Below, in pieces: positions 9,352-17,542 of a stretch of DNA of 64,000 nucleotides. Numbering within the stretch: position 1 is the stretch's first letter; each line of letters starts with the position of its first letter. The DNA is from Pseudomonas rustica (GTDB lineage Bacteria; Pseudomonadota; Gammaproteobacteria; Pseudomonadales; Pseudomonadaceae). The translations under genes were made by a program, and so were the position numbers. The stretch is taken from NCBI RefSeq assembly GCF_018336155.1, contig NZ_JAGYHF010000005.1:62001-126000 (forward strand), read 5' to 3'. The notes under the pieces are model-generated. The model saw only the letters and a program-made list of their open reading frames with translations, was not told where the DNA came from and searched no databases.

Positions 9352-11460
9352 TCAGAACGAATAAGTCCCCGTCATCACCACACTTCGCGGCGCCCCCGGC
9401 TGGATCTGCGCAGCACTGGTCGCCGACGAGTAATACTCGCGATCAGTAATATTGTTCAACGCCCCACGCAAATCCCAATCCTTCATCCGATAACCCACCA
9501 GCGCATCCCAGCGGCCATACCCCGGCAGCACGGTCGTATTGAGGTTATCGGCATAGCGCTGGCCAACCAGCGTCAGTCCCGTTTCGCCATACCAGCCCAT
9601 CTCCGGTTTCCAGGTCAGGAACAGGCTGCCGTTGTGCTTGGCGACGTTGTTGATGCGTTTGCCTTCCAGGCCATTGTTGTCCTTCTCGATCGTCGCATCC
9701 TGCACACCAACGCCGCCACGCACGTACCAGTTACCGGCGATTTTGCCGGTGCCGGTCAGTTCAATCCCGCGTGAACGTTGCACGCCGGTGAGCACGGTCA
9801 CGGTCGGATCGTTTGGATCTGCGGTGCGGCGGTTGTAGAGCTCAAGGTCGTAGATCGCCAGCGTGGTGCTCAGGCGATCATCGAGCCAGTCGCTCTTCAC
9901 GCCGATTTCTTTCTGCTTGGTCAGCTCTGGACTCAGATCGTTGGAGTTGCCCGCTGCGCCCGGGGTGATGCCGATCAGCCCGCCGCCCACTGGCGAGAAA
10001 GTTTTAGTCCATGAGGCGTAGAACGAGTGATTGTGCAGCGGCGTCCAGACCAGGCCCACGCGCGGGCTGGTGCTGTGGCTGTCGCGATCTTCGCTGATGT
10101 TTTTCAACTGGTTCGTCGACTCGATGTCGAAGGTGTCGTAACGCAAACCGGCGAGCACCTGCCATTGATCGTTCAGGCGCAATTGATCCTGCACGTACAG
10201 GGCGCGGCTTTCGACTTCGGTGTGAGTGTCGCTGGATACCTGCATGCGCCCGGTGTGGCGCAAATCGCGATTGGGGTTGTACAGATCCAGCGCGGGCACT
10301 GGCGAGCTGCCGGGGCCCGTGGTCGCCGCGTTGTACAGCTTCGGGTCGCGGCGTTGACTGCCGATCTCGATCCCGGTCAGCAGACGATGCTCCAGACCAA
10401 AGGTATCGAAGCCACCTTCCAGCTCAATGTTGTTGTAAATGTTGCGGGTGGTCAGATCCTGCTGCCAGTGCTGACGCGTGACCTTGTTGGTCGCCGGGAC
10501 ATAACCGGTGAGGTAGGTGTTGTCGAAATCACTGTCGAGTTTGAACACGCCGAGGGTCTGGCGCAGTTGCCAGTTTTCGTTGATTTCGTAAGTGAGCTTC
10601 GAGCGCAACGACTGGGTTTTATCGTCGATGAAATCGTGATCGTTGCCATAAGTGGTGTCGCGCCCGACATCGGCCGGACGACCATTAACCCCCGGAATGC
10701 CGCGATCCGGCGTGCGGTTGTAGCGGCTGTATTCGTACTGCACCAACCAATTCAGATCCGGGCTCAGTTGCCAGCTCATCGACGGCGCGAACAACTGGCG
10801 ATTGCCACTGACACCATCACGGAAGCTGTTTTCATCCATGTTGCCCATGTTCAGGCGCAGGCTGATGTTTTCGCTCGGATCGGTGCTGAGGTCGGCGTAC
10901 AGACTGCGCAAATCTTCGCTGCTGCCTTGGGCTTCAATCGTCGAGCGACGGCCGAATTCCGGCATCTTGCTCACGCGGTTGACGATGCCGCCCTGGCTAC
11001 CACGGCCATACAACACAGCGGCCGGGCCCTTGAGCACTTCGACGCGTTCGATGTTGTGCATGTCGCGCTTGTACTGGCTGTCGTCGCGGATGCCGTCCAG
11101 ATAAAAGTCGTTGCTCGCATCGAAACCCCGGATGCGCAGGCTGTCGAAACGCGTGTCGGCGCCGCTGCTGACGTTGGGGATACCGCTCAACGCATCGCCA
11201 ATGTCGTTGGTGCCGTAGTTCGCCACATTGGCGGTCTTGATTGAATCGATGGCCTGCGGTACGTAGCGCACCGGCGTCGAGGTGCGAGTCGCGGTGTTGC
11301 TGACCCTTACGCGCGGATCATCGTCTTCGGCTTCGGCAGCGCTGATCGATGTTTCAGGCAGTGTTGTAGGAGCAGCGTAGGAAAAACCGGCAGACAGCAG
11401 GGCAGAAAGGCCAAAGCTGTAGGACGTCAGGCGAAAAGGGGCAGGCATTGAAGAAAACAT
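9352..11460 (-). CDS. TonB-dependent catecholate-type siderophore receptor (Fiu/FiuA-like)
   Basis: 702-residue outer-membrane gated channel. A signal peptide (SYSFGLSALLSAGFSYA) precedes a plug domain with TPVRYVPQAIDSI, SLRIRGFDASNDFYLDGIRD and VEVLKGPAAVLYGRGSQGG, the hallmarks of siderophore receptors. The C-terminal barrel ends in VVMTGTYSF with the terminal Phe needed for outer-membrane insertion. It imports a ferric siderophore using TonB energy; the ligand cannot be told from sequence. The gene stands alone. A weak Fur-box-like sequence lies upstream at 11499-11517. A second Met at residue 5 is an equally possible start. Confidence 0.9.
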   Translation of the reverse strand: MFSSMPAPFRLTSYSFGLSALLSAGFSYAAPTTLPETSISAAEAEDDDPRVRVSNTATRTSTPVRYVPQAIDSIKTANVANYGTNDIGDALSGIPNVSSGADTRFDSLRIRGFDASNDFYLDGIRDDSQYKRDMHNIERVEVLKGPAAVLYGRGSQGGIVNRVSKMPEFGRRSTIEAQGSSEDLRSLYADLSTDPSENISLRLNMGNMDENSFRDGVSGNRQLFAPSMSWQLSPDLNWLVQYEYSRYNRTPDRGIPGVNGRPADVGRDTTYGNDHDFIDDKTQSLRSKLTYEINENWQLRQTLGVFKLDSDFDNTYLTGYVPATNKVTRQHWQQDLTTRNIYNNIELEGGFDTFGLEHRLLTGIEIGSQRRDPKLYNAATTGPGSSPVPALDLYNPNRDLRHTGRMQVSSDTHTEVESRALYVQDQLRLNDQWQVLAGLRYDTFDIESTNQLKNISEDRDSHSTSPRVGLVWTPLHNHSFYASWTKTFSPVGGGLIGITPGAAGNSNDLSPELTKQKEIGVKSDWLDDRLSTTLAIYDLELYNRRTADPNDPTVTVLTGVQRSRGIELTGTGKIAGNWYVRGGVGVQDATIEKDNNGLEGKRINNVAKHNGSLFLTWKPEMGWYGETGLTLVGQRYADNLNTTVLPGYGRWDALVGYRMKDWDLRGALNNITDREYYSSATSAAQIQPGAPRSVVMTGTYSF

Positions 11461-11498
11461 CCGTAGGATTTTTAGGCTGTAGCGTGTAGGGCGCGGAT

Positions 11499-11517
11499 GA
11501 TAATGCTTGCTATTTAC
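11499..11517 (-). promoter_or_regulatory. Candidate Fur box upstream of the siderophore receptor
   Basis: GATAATGCTTGCTATTTAC matches the 19-bp Fur consensus at about 12 positions by eye, best in the left half. It lies 39 nt upstream of the receptor start, where iron repression is expected. Confidence 0.35.
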
Positions 11518-11762
11518 TTTCGTTAATTATTCCTGAGAAGTTCCGCTGCTGGATTGTTTCGGATTGTGTCTCAGCCCGTACAACCCGCTCGGTCAGCGAA
11601 ATAAACCAACTCGTGAGGGCAATCATGGACGCGATAAACCGCTGAAAAATCTTCCTCTGCACAACGTCAAAATCACTGGTTGTCACCGATTCCTTGCAAC
11701 CCGCTATCGCAAAAATTACGTTTCTTAGACGAATTTCGCCTATTTAAAGACGATTCTTGAAA

Positions 11763-11792
11763 TTGACACATTGTTCCGGGCGCGGCTACGAT
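11763..11792 (+). promoter_or_regulatory. Sigma-70-type promoter
   Basis: A perfect TTGACA (11763-11768) and TACGAT (11787-11792) are separated by 18 nt. Transcription would begin near 11799 on the plus strand. It is the best promoter-like sequence I noticed in the gap between the siderophore receptor and the porin. Confidence 0.65.
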
Positions 11793-11798
11793 TCGGCC

Positions 11799-11873
11799 CA
11801 ACGCCTGTGGCCAACCGCCATGACTCAAAATAATAAGAAGGCCCGCCACGACTTGGTCGTGGGCGGGTCTTTT
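11799..11873 (+). ncRNA. Candidate ~75-nt small RNA or attenuator leader before the porin gene
   Basis: The promoter at 11763-11792 is followed ~50 nt later by a strong terminator: an 11-12 bp stem (CCCGCCACGAC with GTCGTGGGCGGG, 11842-11867) and TCTTTTTG. No ORF of size lies between. The unit either makes a free ~75-nt RNA or forms a leader that stops most transcription before the porin, whose ATG is 83 nt further on. Promoter, stem and T-tract are seen; the function is inferred. Confidence 0.5.
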
Positions 11874-11956
11874 TGTTTCGGGATGAAAAAAGAGTGCAAA
11901 AGCGCCGTTTCAGCCGTTCGACACAGCGCGTTTCAACCCGTAATAAGGAAAATAAA

Positions 11957-13243
11957 ATGTTGAACAAGCGAATCAGCCTGATCGCTCTGGGGATGTTGAG
12001 CGCCACACAGGCCATGGCTAACGACCAGGCCGAGTCCAAGGGTTTTCAAGAAGACAGCAGCCTCAAAGTGCTGCTGCGCAACGCTTACATCAATCGTGAC
12101 TACAAAGACGGTAACGACGACAAATCCGAATGGGGCCAAGCGGCCATCGGTACGTTCTCGTCCGGCTTCACCCAAGGCACCATCGGTGTCGGCGTCGACG
12201 CTTTTGGTCTGTACGCACTGAACCTGGAACGCAGCGAAGATCGCAGCGGCGCCGGCGGTATCGACTTCTTCAAGAAGGGCGCCAGCGGCGCTCCGGCCGA
12301 CGACCTGTCCAAGGGCGGCGCAGCGGTCAAATTCCGTCTGTCCAGCACCACCCTGACGTACGGTGACCAGATGCCGGCCCTGCCGGTGCTGAACTACGAC
12401 AACTCGCGTCTGCTGCCGGAAAGCTACACCGGTACTTTGATCACTTCCAAAGAGATCAAAGGCCTGGAGCTGAACGCCGGTCGTTTCACCGCCGAATCGC
12501 GCAAGAGCGCTGAAGGCCGTGACAGCGGTGGTCTGAAATCGATCAACGTATTGGGCGGTAGCTACCAGTTCACCGAACAGTTCAAGGCGGCGCTGTACGC
12601 TTCCGACGTCGAAGACGTGCTGAAGAAGCAATACGTGAACGCCAACTACGTGTTCCCGATCGACAAGGATCAATCGCTGACCCTCGATTTCAACGGCTAC
12701 CGCACCAAGCTGGACAATTCCTACGTCCGCGAAAGCGGTGCAACCGGCGACGACAACAAGATCTGGAGCCTGGCCGCGACTTTCGTCACCGGCCCGCACT
12801 CGTTCACCGTGGCGCACCAGCGTTCCACTGGCGACAGCAACCTGGGCTACGCCTACGGCGGCTATCAGAAAGATCAGGGTCGTGTCGGCGACGGTGGCAA
12901 CACCATCTACCTGGCCAACTCCTACTGGTCTGACTTCAACGCTGAAGACGAACGCAGCTGGCAGTTGGGCTACGGCCTCGACTTCAGCGCTTTCGGCGTG
13001 CCGGGTCTGAGCTACAACGTTGCTTACGTACGTGGCGACAACATCACTACGTCCACCAGCGAAGGCGGCACCGAGCGCGAGATCTTCAACCAGTTCAAGT
13101 ACGTCGTGCAAAGTGGCCCGGCCAAAGACCTGAGCGTGAAACTGCGCAGCTCGATCCTGCGCGTGTCGCAGAAGTCCAGCGAGTACAACGTCAGCGGCAA
13201 CGAGCTGCGTGTGTTCGTGGATTACCCGATCAACATCTTCTGA
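11957..13243 (+). CDS. OprD-family outer-membrane porin
   Basis: 428-residue substrate-specific porin. A signal peptide (MLNKRISLIALGMLSATQAMA) leads to a barrel with the family N-terminus SSLKVLLRNAYINRDYK and the DxxKxxWGQAAIG segment, a basic ladder typical of the pore, and a C-terminus ending LRVFVDYPINIF. OprD proteins take up amino acids, peptides or aromatic acids; the substrate is not readable here. An AAGGAA ribosome-binding site (11945-11950) fixes the ATG at 11957. It is preceded by a promoter-terminator unit that may attenuate it, and closed by the terminator at 13275-13299. Confidence 0.9.
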   Translation: MLNKRISLIALGMLSATQAMANDQAESKGFQEDSSLKVLLRNAYINRDYKDGNDDKSEWGQAAIGTFSSGFTQGTIGVGVDAFGLYALNLERSEDRSGAGGIDFFKKGASGAPADDLSKGGAAVKFRLSSTTLTYGDQMPALPVLNYDNSRLLPESYTGTLITSKEIKGLELNAGRFTAESRKSAEGRDSGGLKSINVLGGSYQFTEQFKAALYASDVEDVLKKQYVNANYVFPIDKDQSLTLDFNGYRTKLDNSYVRESGATGDDNKIWSLAATFVTGPHSFTVAHQRSTGDSNLGYAYGGYQKDQGRVGDGGNTIYLANSYWSDFNAEDERSWQLGYGLDFSAFGVPGLSYNVAYVRGDNITTSTSEGGTEREIFNQFKYVVQSGPAKDLSVKLRSSILRVSQKSSEYNVSGNELRVFVDYPINIF

Positions 13244-13274
13244 TGATCGTTTAAGTGTAAAAACTTGAAAAAAG

Positions 13275-13299
13275 CCCCGATTCGGTCGGGGTTTTTTTT
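13275..13299 (+). terminator. Rho-independent terminator after the porin gene
   Basis: CCCCGA pairs with TCGGGG around TTCGG and is followed by eight T; 31 nt after the porin stop. Confidence 0.9.
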
Positions 13300-13433
13300 C
13301 GACGGTTTTTCGATGAAAACCAGAAAAAAACCATGTTTTTGTCATGTAAAAGTAGTTTTTAAGTCGCTGCAAACTTCGTTTCAAACAGGGCTTTAAATGC
13401 CTGAAATTCTTTCTCATGGACGCAAATTCTCCA

Positions 13434-13447
13434 CCTAATAGATTAGG
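13434..13447. promoter_or_regulatory. Candidate operator palindrome before the dioxygenase operon
   Basis: CCTAATAGATTAGG has perfect 6-nt arms and ends 13 nt before the ribosome-binding site (TGGAGAA) of the dioxygenase gene. Its place at the operon head suggests a regulator site; which protein binds is unknown. Confidence 0.35.
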
Positions 13448-13474
13448 CCGCTCAACGCAGTGGAGAATTGGGTA

Positions 13475-14221
13475 ATGATCGTTTTGAACAGAGAAGTGGG
13501 CGAATCGCTACGGCGCGACAAATTTGTCAACGTCCAGGGTGGTGACTTCAATCTCTACGGTCATTTTGCCGACTTCGTCAGACTGACCAAAAGTTGGGAA
13601 AACATGGAGCCTGACAGCTACTACGGTCAGGCCGAAGCCGGCATGCGTTACCGTCGTTACAGCGACTTCGAGTACAACCCGAAAACCCGCGAGCTGACGC
13701 AACTTGAGCATCGCGCGTACGTGCAGTCGAAAGAGAACAACGCTTACGTCGGCGGCCTGGTACGACACTTCCAGGACTTCTCCGATGAAGTGATTTCGTC
13801 GCCAGTGATGCGCAGCCTGATCGACACCGATTTTGAAGTGTACAAAAGTGTGTTGCCGGAAGAGCTGCACGATGAAATCTGGCAGTGCCAGATCCATCAG
13901 ATCCGTATCGAGATCAAACCTGGCAAACAACTGGAAATTACTCCGGAAGGGATTCACTGCGACGGTTACCCGTTCAGCGGTGTGCACTTCTGGGGCCGCA
14001 ACAACGTCGAGGGTGCCGAGAGTCGTCTGTACGACATCCACGAGCATCCACTGGCGTCGACCACTTACAAGGAAATTCTCGACACCACTTACTTCCTCGA
14101 CCGCGACATGCGCCACTACGTGACGCCTGCGCGCAACACGCACACCCATGCCATGGCATATCGGCAGATTCTGGCGATTTCTTTCTCGCGGCCCGGGACC
14201 GCTTTCGACATTGTTCGCTAA
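13475..14221 (+). CDS. 2-oxoglutarate/Fe(II) amino-acid dioxygenase (PF10014-type)
   Basis: 248 residues, resembling the family of free L-amino-acid hydroxylases that includes Bacillus L-isoleucine 4-dioxygenase. The iron ligands are readable: HxD in GIHCDGYPFSGVHFWGRNN and the distal His in MRHYVTPA, with the 2-oxoglutarate-binding Arg in YRQILAISFSR. The ATG at 13475 follows TGGAGAA; an in-frame GTG at 13460 lies before that site and is less likely. It heads an operon with a GNAT acetyltransferase and AzlCD, a branched-chain amino-acid exporter, so the likely substrate is a free aliphatic amino acid whose hydroxylated form is then acetylated or exported. Family assignment is good; substrate is inference. 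Confidence 0.8.
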   Translation: MIVLNREVGESLRRDKFVNVQGGDFNLYGHFADFVRLTKSWENMEPDSYYGQAEAGMRYRRYSDFEYNPKTRELTQLEHRAYVQSKENNAYVGGLVRHFQDFSDEVISSPVMRSLIDTDFEVYKSVLPEELHDEIWQCQIHQIRIEIKPGKQLEITPEGIHCDGYPFSGVHFWGRNNVEGAESRLYDIHEHPLASTTYKEILDTTYFLDRDMRHYVTPARNTHTHAMAYRQILAISFSRPGTAFDIVR

Positions 14222-14678
14222 TCAGATCACCCCAATCGATGGCGTCGAGTGCTCGACGCCTGTGGTGCTGCGACGCGCCACGGCCAAGGATGCGCAGCGC
14301 ATGGAGCGCTTCTTCCGCCAGTTCGACGAAGTGTCTTTCTGCGAATGGCAGGACGCCAAGTGCCTGCGCGGCGTGCTGATTCAGAAAACCACCACGTCGT
14401 ATCTCGCCTTCGACGTCGCCGGCGAAATCGTCGGCGCGGTGCTTGGCGGCATGCTCGGCAGTCGCGGCACGATCAATCATCTGGCCGTCAGCCCGCGCTA
14501 TCGCAGCCAGGGTGTCGGTCAGCGTCTGGTTGAAGCGGCGTCGTCCGACATGAAGCGTGTCGGCGTGTTGCGGATGTTTCTGTTCGTCGACGATGCTAAC
14601 CTCGCGGGCAAGCGTTTTTGGACTGCCCAGGGTTTTTGCGAGCCCCACGGCGAACGGACATTTGAGAGGGATCTATGA
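14211..14678 (+). CDS. GNAT-family N-acetyltransferase
   Basis: About 155 residues. The core acetyl-CoA motif is clear: INHLAVSPRYRSQGVGQRLVEAA (split here as INHLAVSPRYR then SQGVGQRL), followed by VGVLRMFLFVDDANLAGKRF and FWTAQGF. The start is uncertain: no good ATG lies after the dioxygenase stop. A TTG at 14211 (overlapping the dioxygenase by 11 nt) or a GTG at 14262 are the options; an ATG at 14148 would overlap by 74 nt. It is coupled to azlC by an ATGA overlap. Position in the operon suggests it acetylates the hydroxylated amino acid, which is inference. Confidence 0.8.
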   Translation: MFANQITPIDGVECSTPVVLRRATAKDAQRMERFFRQFDEVSFCEWQDAKCLRGVLIQKTTTSYLAFDVAGEIVGAVLGGMLGSRGTINHLAVSPRYRSQGVGQRLVEAASSDMKRVGVLRMFLFVDDANLAGKRFWTAQGFCEPHGERTFERDL

Positions 14679-15391
14679 ATGAACGGTCCGGCAGTGCGCC
14701 GCTGATGGTCACCCATCAGCCATCGCGCACATTTGCCGAAGCCAGCCCGGTCGTCGCCGGCTACTTCACGGTGTCGTTTGTGTTCGGGCTGATGGCCGTC
14801 AACGCCGGGTTGCCGATGTGGCTGCCGGTGGCGATGTGCCTGTTCGTCTACGCCGGCGCTTCGCAATTCGCCGCGCTGGCTCTGATCTCCAGCGGCGCGT
14901 CGCTGACCACCATTGTGCTGACTACTTTTTTGATCAACGCGCGACACATGTTGATGTCGGTGTACATGGCCAAAGCCCTGCGCGCGCTCGGTTTGAGCCG
15001 CATGGAGCGTTGGGCTTACGCCGGCGGCCTGACTGATGAATCCTTCGCCTTCCACAGTGTGAAACTCGGCACCGGCGCGCCGGTTAACGTGCGCTATCTG
15101 ATCGGCTTCAACCTGTTCTGCCACACCTCGTGGGTGCTCGGCGGATTGCTCGGCGCAGTTTGCGCACAGTACGCGGCACACCTGATCAAATATCAGCTCG
15201 ACTACGCACTGACGGCGATGATGCTCTACGTGCTGGTGTCGCTGTGCAACACGCGCAACAAACTCATCGCCGCCGCGGCAGCGGTGATCTGCATGGGCGC
15301 CCTGAGCCTGGTCGGCAGCTCGCCGTTTAATGTGTTTATCGCCACGTTTGTGGGCTGCGGAGTGGGTGTATGCCTGACCAAACGTTCCTGA
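14675..15391 (+). CDS. azlC: AzlC-family branched-chain amino-acid exporter, large subunit
   Basis: 238-residue inner-membrane protein with several hydrophobic helices and the family stretches VVAGYFTVSFVFGLMA, LFVYAGASQFAALAL, NARHMLMSVYMA and GLTDESFAF. Together with AzlD it exports branched-chain amino acids and analogues. It overlaps the acetyltransferase stop by 4 nt and the azlD start by 22 nt, so the three are made together. The pairing with an amino-acid hydroxylase suggests that it carries away the modified amino acid. Confidence 0.92.
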   Translation: MNERSGSAPLMVTHQPSRTFAEASPVVAGYFTVSFVFGLMAVNAGLPMWLPVAMCLFVYAGASQFAALALISSGASLTTIVLTTFLINARHMLMSVYMAKALRALGLSRMERWAYAGGLTDESFAFHSVKLGTGAPVNVRYLIGFNLFCHTSWVLGGLLGAVCAQYAAHLIKYQLDYALTAMMLYVLVSLCNTRNKLIAAAAAVICMGALSLVGSSPFNVFIATFVGCGVGVCLTKRS

Positions 15392-15687
15392 TTCTGGTCG
15401 TTGTGCTGATGATGGCCGTGACCTTTCTGCCACGCGCCTTGCCACTGCAAATCAATACCGAGCACTGGCCGCCGTTTGTTGCGCGGGCGCTGGAATACCT
15501 GCCGGTGGCGATCGTCGCTGCGATCAGCCTGACTCCCTTGTTGATCAAGGATCAGCACATACAGCTCGACCGCCCGGAATTCTATGCCGCGATTCCGACG
15601 TTGTTATGTGCGTATTTCAGCAAAAACCTCTTTCTCAGTGTGGCGGTTGGGACGGCTGCGTACATTGCGCTCGGCTCGTTCATGTAA
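15370..15687 (+). CDS. azlD: AzlD-family branched-chain amino-acid exporter, small subunit
   Basis: 105 residues with three to four membrane helices (FLILVVVLMMAVTFLPRALP, YLPVAIVAAISLTPL, LFLSVAVGTAAYIALG). It is the partner of AzlC. Its ATG lies inside the azlC end. Its last 84 nt overlap, tail to tail, the 3' end of the LysR gene on the other strand. Confidence 0.9.
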   Translation: MPDQTFLILVVVLMMAVTFLPRALPLQINTEHWPPFVARALEYLPVAIVAAISLTPLLIKDQHIQLDRPEFYAAIPTLLCAYFSKNLFLSVAVGTAAYIALGSFM

Positions 15688-16530
15688 CGGCAGATCGACG
15701 ACATCGCTGAGCGCTTGGCGCGACAACTCGGAGTTGTTCACCGCCAGGCGCACTTCGAGGAAGTCCTCGAAACCCGGGAAAATCGTCAGGCCGTTTTTCT
15801 GCGCAGCCTCACGCGAGACCATGCCGACCGCGTCCATCTGCGTGATCAACGACAACGTCAGCGTCTCGCTGCATGAATAGACCATGCGCTGACCGTTCTC
15901 GTGATTGCCCAGCCCGGCGTCGAGAAAACGCAAAAAGCTGTGGGAATACGGACAATCTTCTGCAGGACGTACCTGAAACTTGTTGCCCAGCAACGTCAGC
16001 GGATCGTTCTCCTGCCCGCAATGCGCGCCGACCACCTGCACCTGCACTTCGGGCAAGACAATGCTCGGCAAACCCGGACGCTGCGGGCCGATCAGCACCG
16101 CGAGGTCAAAGTCTTCGTTCTTCAACTTGCTGAGATTTTCCATCGACTCGGCGTAGCTGAATTCCATCTGATAATCGGGAAACACCTCGATCAGGCGCCC
16201 GATCATTCGCCGGTTGAAGTCAGTCGACAACGTGTTGTTCAACGCCACCTTCAACGTCCGCTGGCCCGGCACCTTCAGCGCCTCGACCTTTTCTTCCATC
16301 TGTCGCGTGGCAATCAGCACTTTGTCCATATACGGCGTCAGCTCAGTGCCTTGCGGCGTCAGCGTCAGCCCTTTGTTGGAACGACGAAACAAGCGGAAAC
16401 CGAACTGCTCTTCGACCTTGTTCAACTGCGCGGCCAACGCCTGCACAGTCAGGCACGAATGCTCGGCTGCGGCCGACAACGAGCCGGTCTGCACGATGCG
16501 CATCAGATTGCGTAAGGTTCTGCTATCCAT
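15604..16530 (-). CDS. LysR-family transcriptional regulator
   Basis: 308 residues. The N-terminal winged helix-turn-helix reads LRNLMRIVQTGSLSAAAEHS and VQALAAQLNKVEEQFGFRLF, with a slightly atypical recognition helix. A periplasmic-binding-like effector domain follows from about residue 93 (RTLKVALNNTLS). It converges on azlD and its last 28 codons are antisense to it. By proximity it is a candidate regulator of the dioxygenase-GNAT-AzlCD operon, though LysR genes more often lie divergent to their targets. No divergent target is seen upstream of it. Confidence 0.88.
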   Translation of the reverse strand: MDSRTLRNLMRIVQTGSLSAAAEHSCLTVQALAAQLNKVEEQFGFRLFRRSNKGLTLTPQGTELTPYMDKVLIATRQMEEKVEALKVPGQRTLKVALNNTLSTDFNRRMIGRLIEVFPDYQMEFSYAESMENLSKLKNEDFDLAVLIGPQRPGLPSIVLPEVQVQVVGAHCGQENDPLTLLGNKFQVRPAEDCPYSHSFLRFLDAGLGNHENGQRMVYSCSETLTLSLITQMDAVGMVSREAAQKNGLTIFPGFEDFLEVRLAVNNSELSRQALSDVVDLPLHERAERNVRSRPNRHTEKEVFAEIRT

Positions 16531-16969
16531 GGGTAATGCCCTCTAAAGTGGGCTGGGTATTGTTGTTTACGAGACTGCCGGTTCGGCGGCCATATGCTGG
16601 GTATATTCCTGTACCTGAGCATAGTTGTCGCGGGTTTAGTAGCGAATTGATGTCCCCGCCGATGGCTGGAGGCTGACACAGGATCGGGGTTTTTGGGGGA
16701 AGGGGGGTGATGGGGGTCAAAAAAAGTGCCCGGATCGAAAGATCCGGGCACTTTTTTTCGTTTGGAATCTAAGAGCTGTGGCGATTTTTCCCACCTTCGC
16801 TCGGCAGCAATCCTTCCCGATACCAGAAGCGTCCGATTGCAAATGAGGATGTGGCTGATTTACCCCACCGCCAAAAACCAGCGAAATATGGACTTGTTAC
16901 TTTGAGGATTTTGTTAAGGCCGAATCCATTGCAGTTAAGGATATTTCCGCCTAGCCAAGGCGCGACTGG
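16531..16969. other. Gap between LysR and the toxin-like gene
   Basis: No convincing gene is seen. A strong bidirectional hairpin with T-tracts lies at 16721-16757. Minus-strand and plus-strand open frames around 16770-17010 exist but show no recognisable family or clear ribosome-binding site. The base composition becomes more AT-rich from about 16760. Confidence 0.5.
16721..16757. terminator. Bidirectional rho-independent terminator-like hairpin
   Basis: AAAGTGCCCGGATC and GATCCGGGCACTTT form a perfect stem around GAAA, with A-run on the left and T-run on the right. No gene clearly ends here, so it may mark the end of an unannotated transcript or the border of the accessory patch. Confidence 0.7.
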
Positions 16970-17542
16970 GTGAGTACCAATGAATTTGCCAGGAAAGCGC
17001 GCTACTCCCAATCAAACCAATTGGATAGCCCTTGGCTTACCGGACATACGCGATATCGAAGTGAGGTTATTGAATTCGAATGCTCGAGAAATTCCTGGTG
17101 CGACAAGTTGGAATTGGCTTGGGAGCAGGTTGCGTTGGGGTTTGGGTTGTCGGAAGGCAAGAGTTACTTCGTGATACAAACGCCTTACGTCGCGGTCACT
17201 GTCAGACGCGAATACCTACTACATATCGTCGAAAAAAGGCCCAATGCGCGAGAGCGCTTCACCGAGTTTGCATTGGATACCATTCAGAATCCCTTGGAAA
17301 TCTGGCAAATTTCCTACGATGACGGTTCGATGCGACTGGCGTTCATCGGTGCGTACGACACGAAATATCAGATGCTTGTGGTGATCCACGCTGACTATGG
17401 ACACGCTCTCTGGAATTTCATGAACTGCGACAAGAAAGCGTTGAATAAGCATCGCCATGGAATACTGGTGTATCAGCGTTTCCAAACCGCCAAACAAAAA
17501 AAGCAGCCTGAAGAGGCTGCTTTTTCTGAAGTAGGTGCTTGA
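16970..17542 (+). CDS. Predicted nuclease-toxin-domain protein (PBECR2-like), orphan
   Basis: 190 residues from a GTG; the true start is uncertain. Residues ~95-170 (RERFTEFALDTIQNPLEIW, LAFIGAYDTKYQMLVVIH, ALWNFMNCD, LNKHRHGILVYQRF) resemble the phage-Barnase-EndoU-ColicinE5-RelE-type domain found at the C-terminus of phage Mu gpF-like and polymorphic toxin proteins. No delivery domain, secretion signal or clear immunity gene is adjacent. The DNA is more AT-rich than its surroundings. A perfect terminator stem lies inside the last codons (17501-17525), so the protein tail KQPEEAAFSEVGA is encoded by terminator DNA, suggesting a displaced stop or a truncated cassette. Family match is from memory of the pattern. 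Confidence 0.55.
   Translation: MSTNEFARKARYSQSNQLDSPWLTGHTRYRSEVIEFECSRNSWCDKLELAWEQVALGFGLSEGKSYFVIQTPYVAVTVRREYLLHIVEKRPNARERFTEFALDTIQNPLEIWQISYDDGSMRLAFIGAYDTKYQMLVVIHADYGHALWNFMNCDKKALNKHRHGILVYQRFQTAKQKKQPEEAAFSEVGA
17501..17525 (+). terminator. Terminator hairpin inside the 3' end of the toxin-like ORF
   Basis: AAGCAGCCT and AGGCTGCTT pair around GAAG, with A-run before and five T after. The ORF stop lies 17 nt further, at 17540-17542. Confidence 0.75.

Noticed and set aside
16769..17011. 80-residue minus-strand ORF (ends in ...SEGGKNRHSS)
   Set aside because: No family recognised, no clear ribosome-binding site, overlaps the start region of the plus-strand toxin-like ORF; kept as unassigned.
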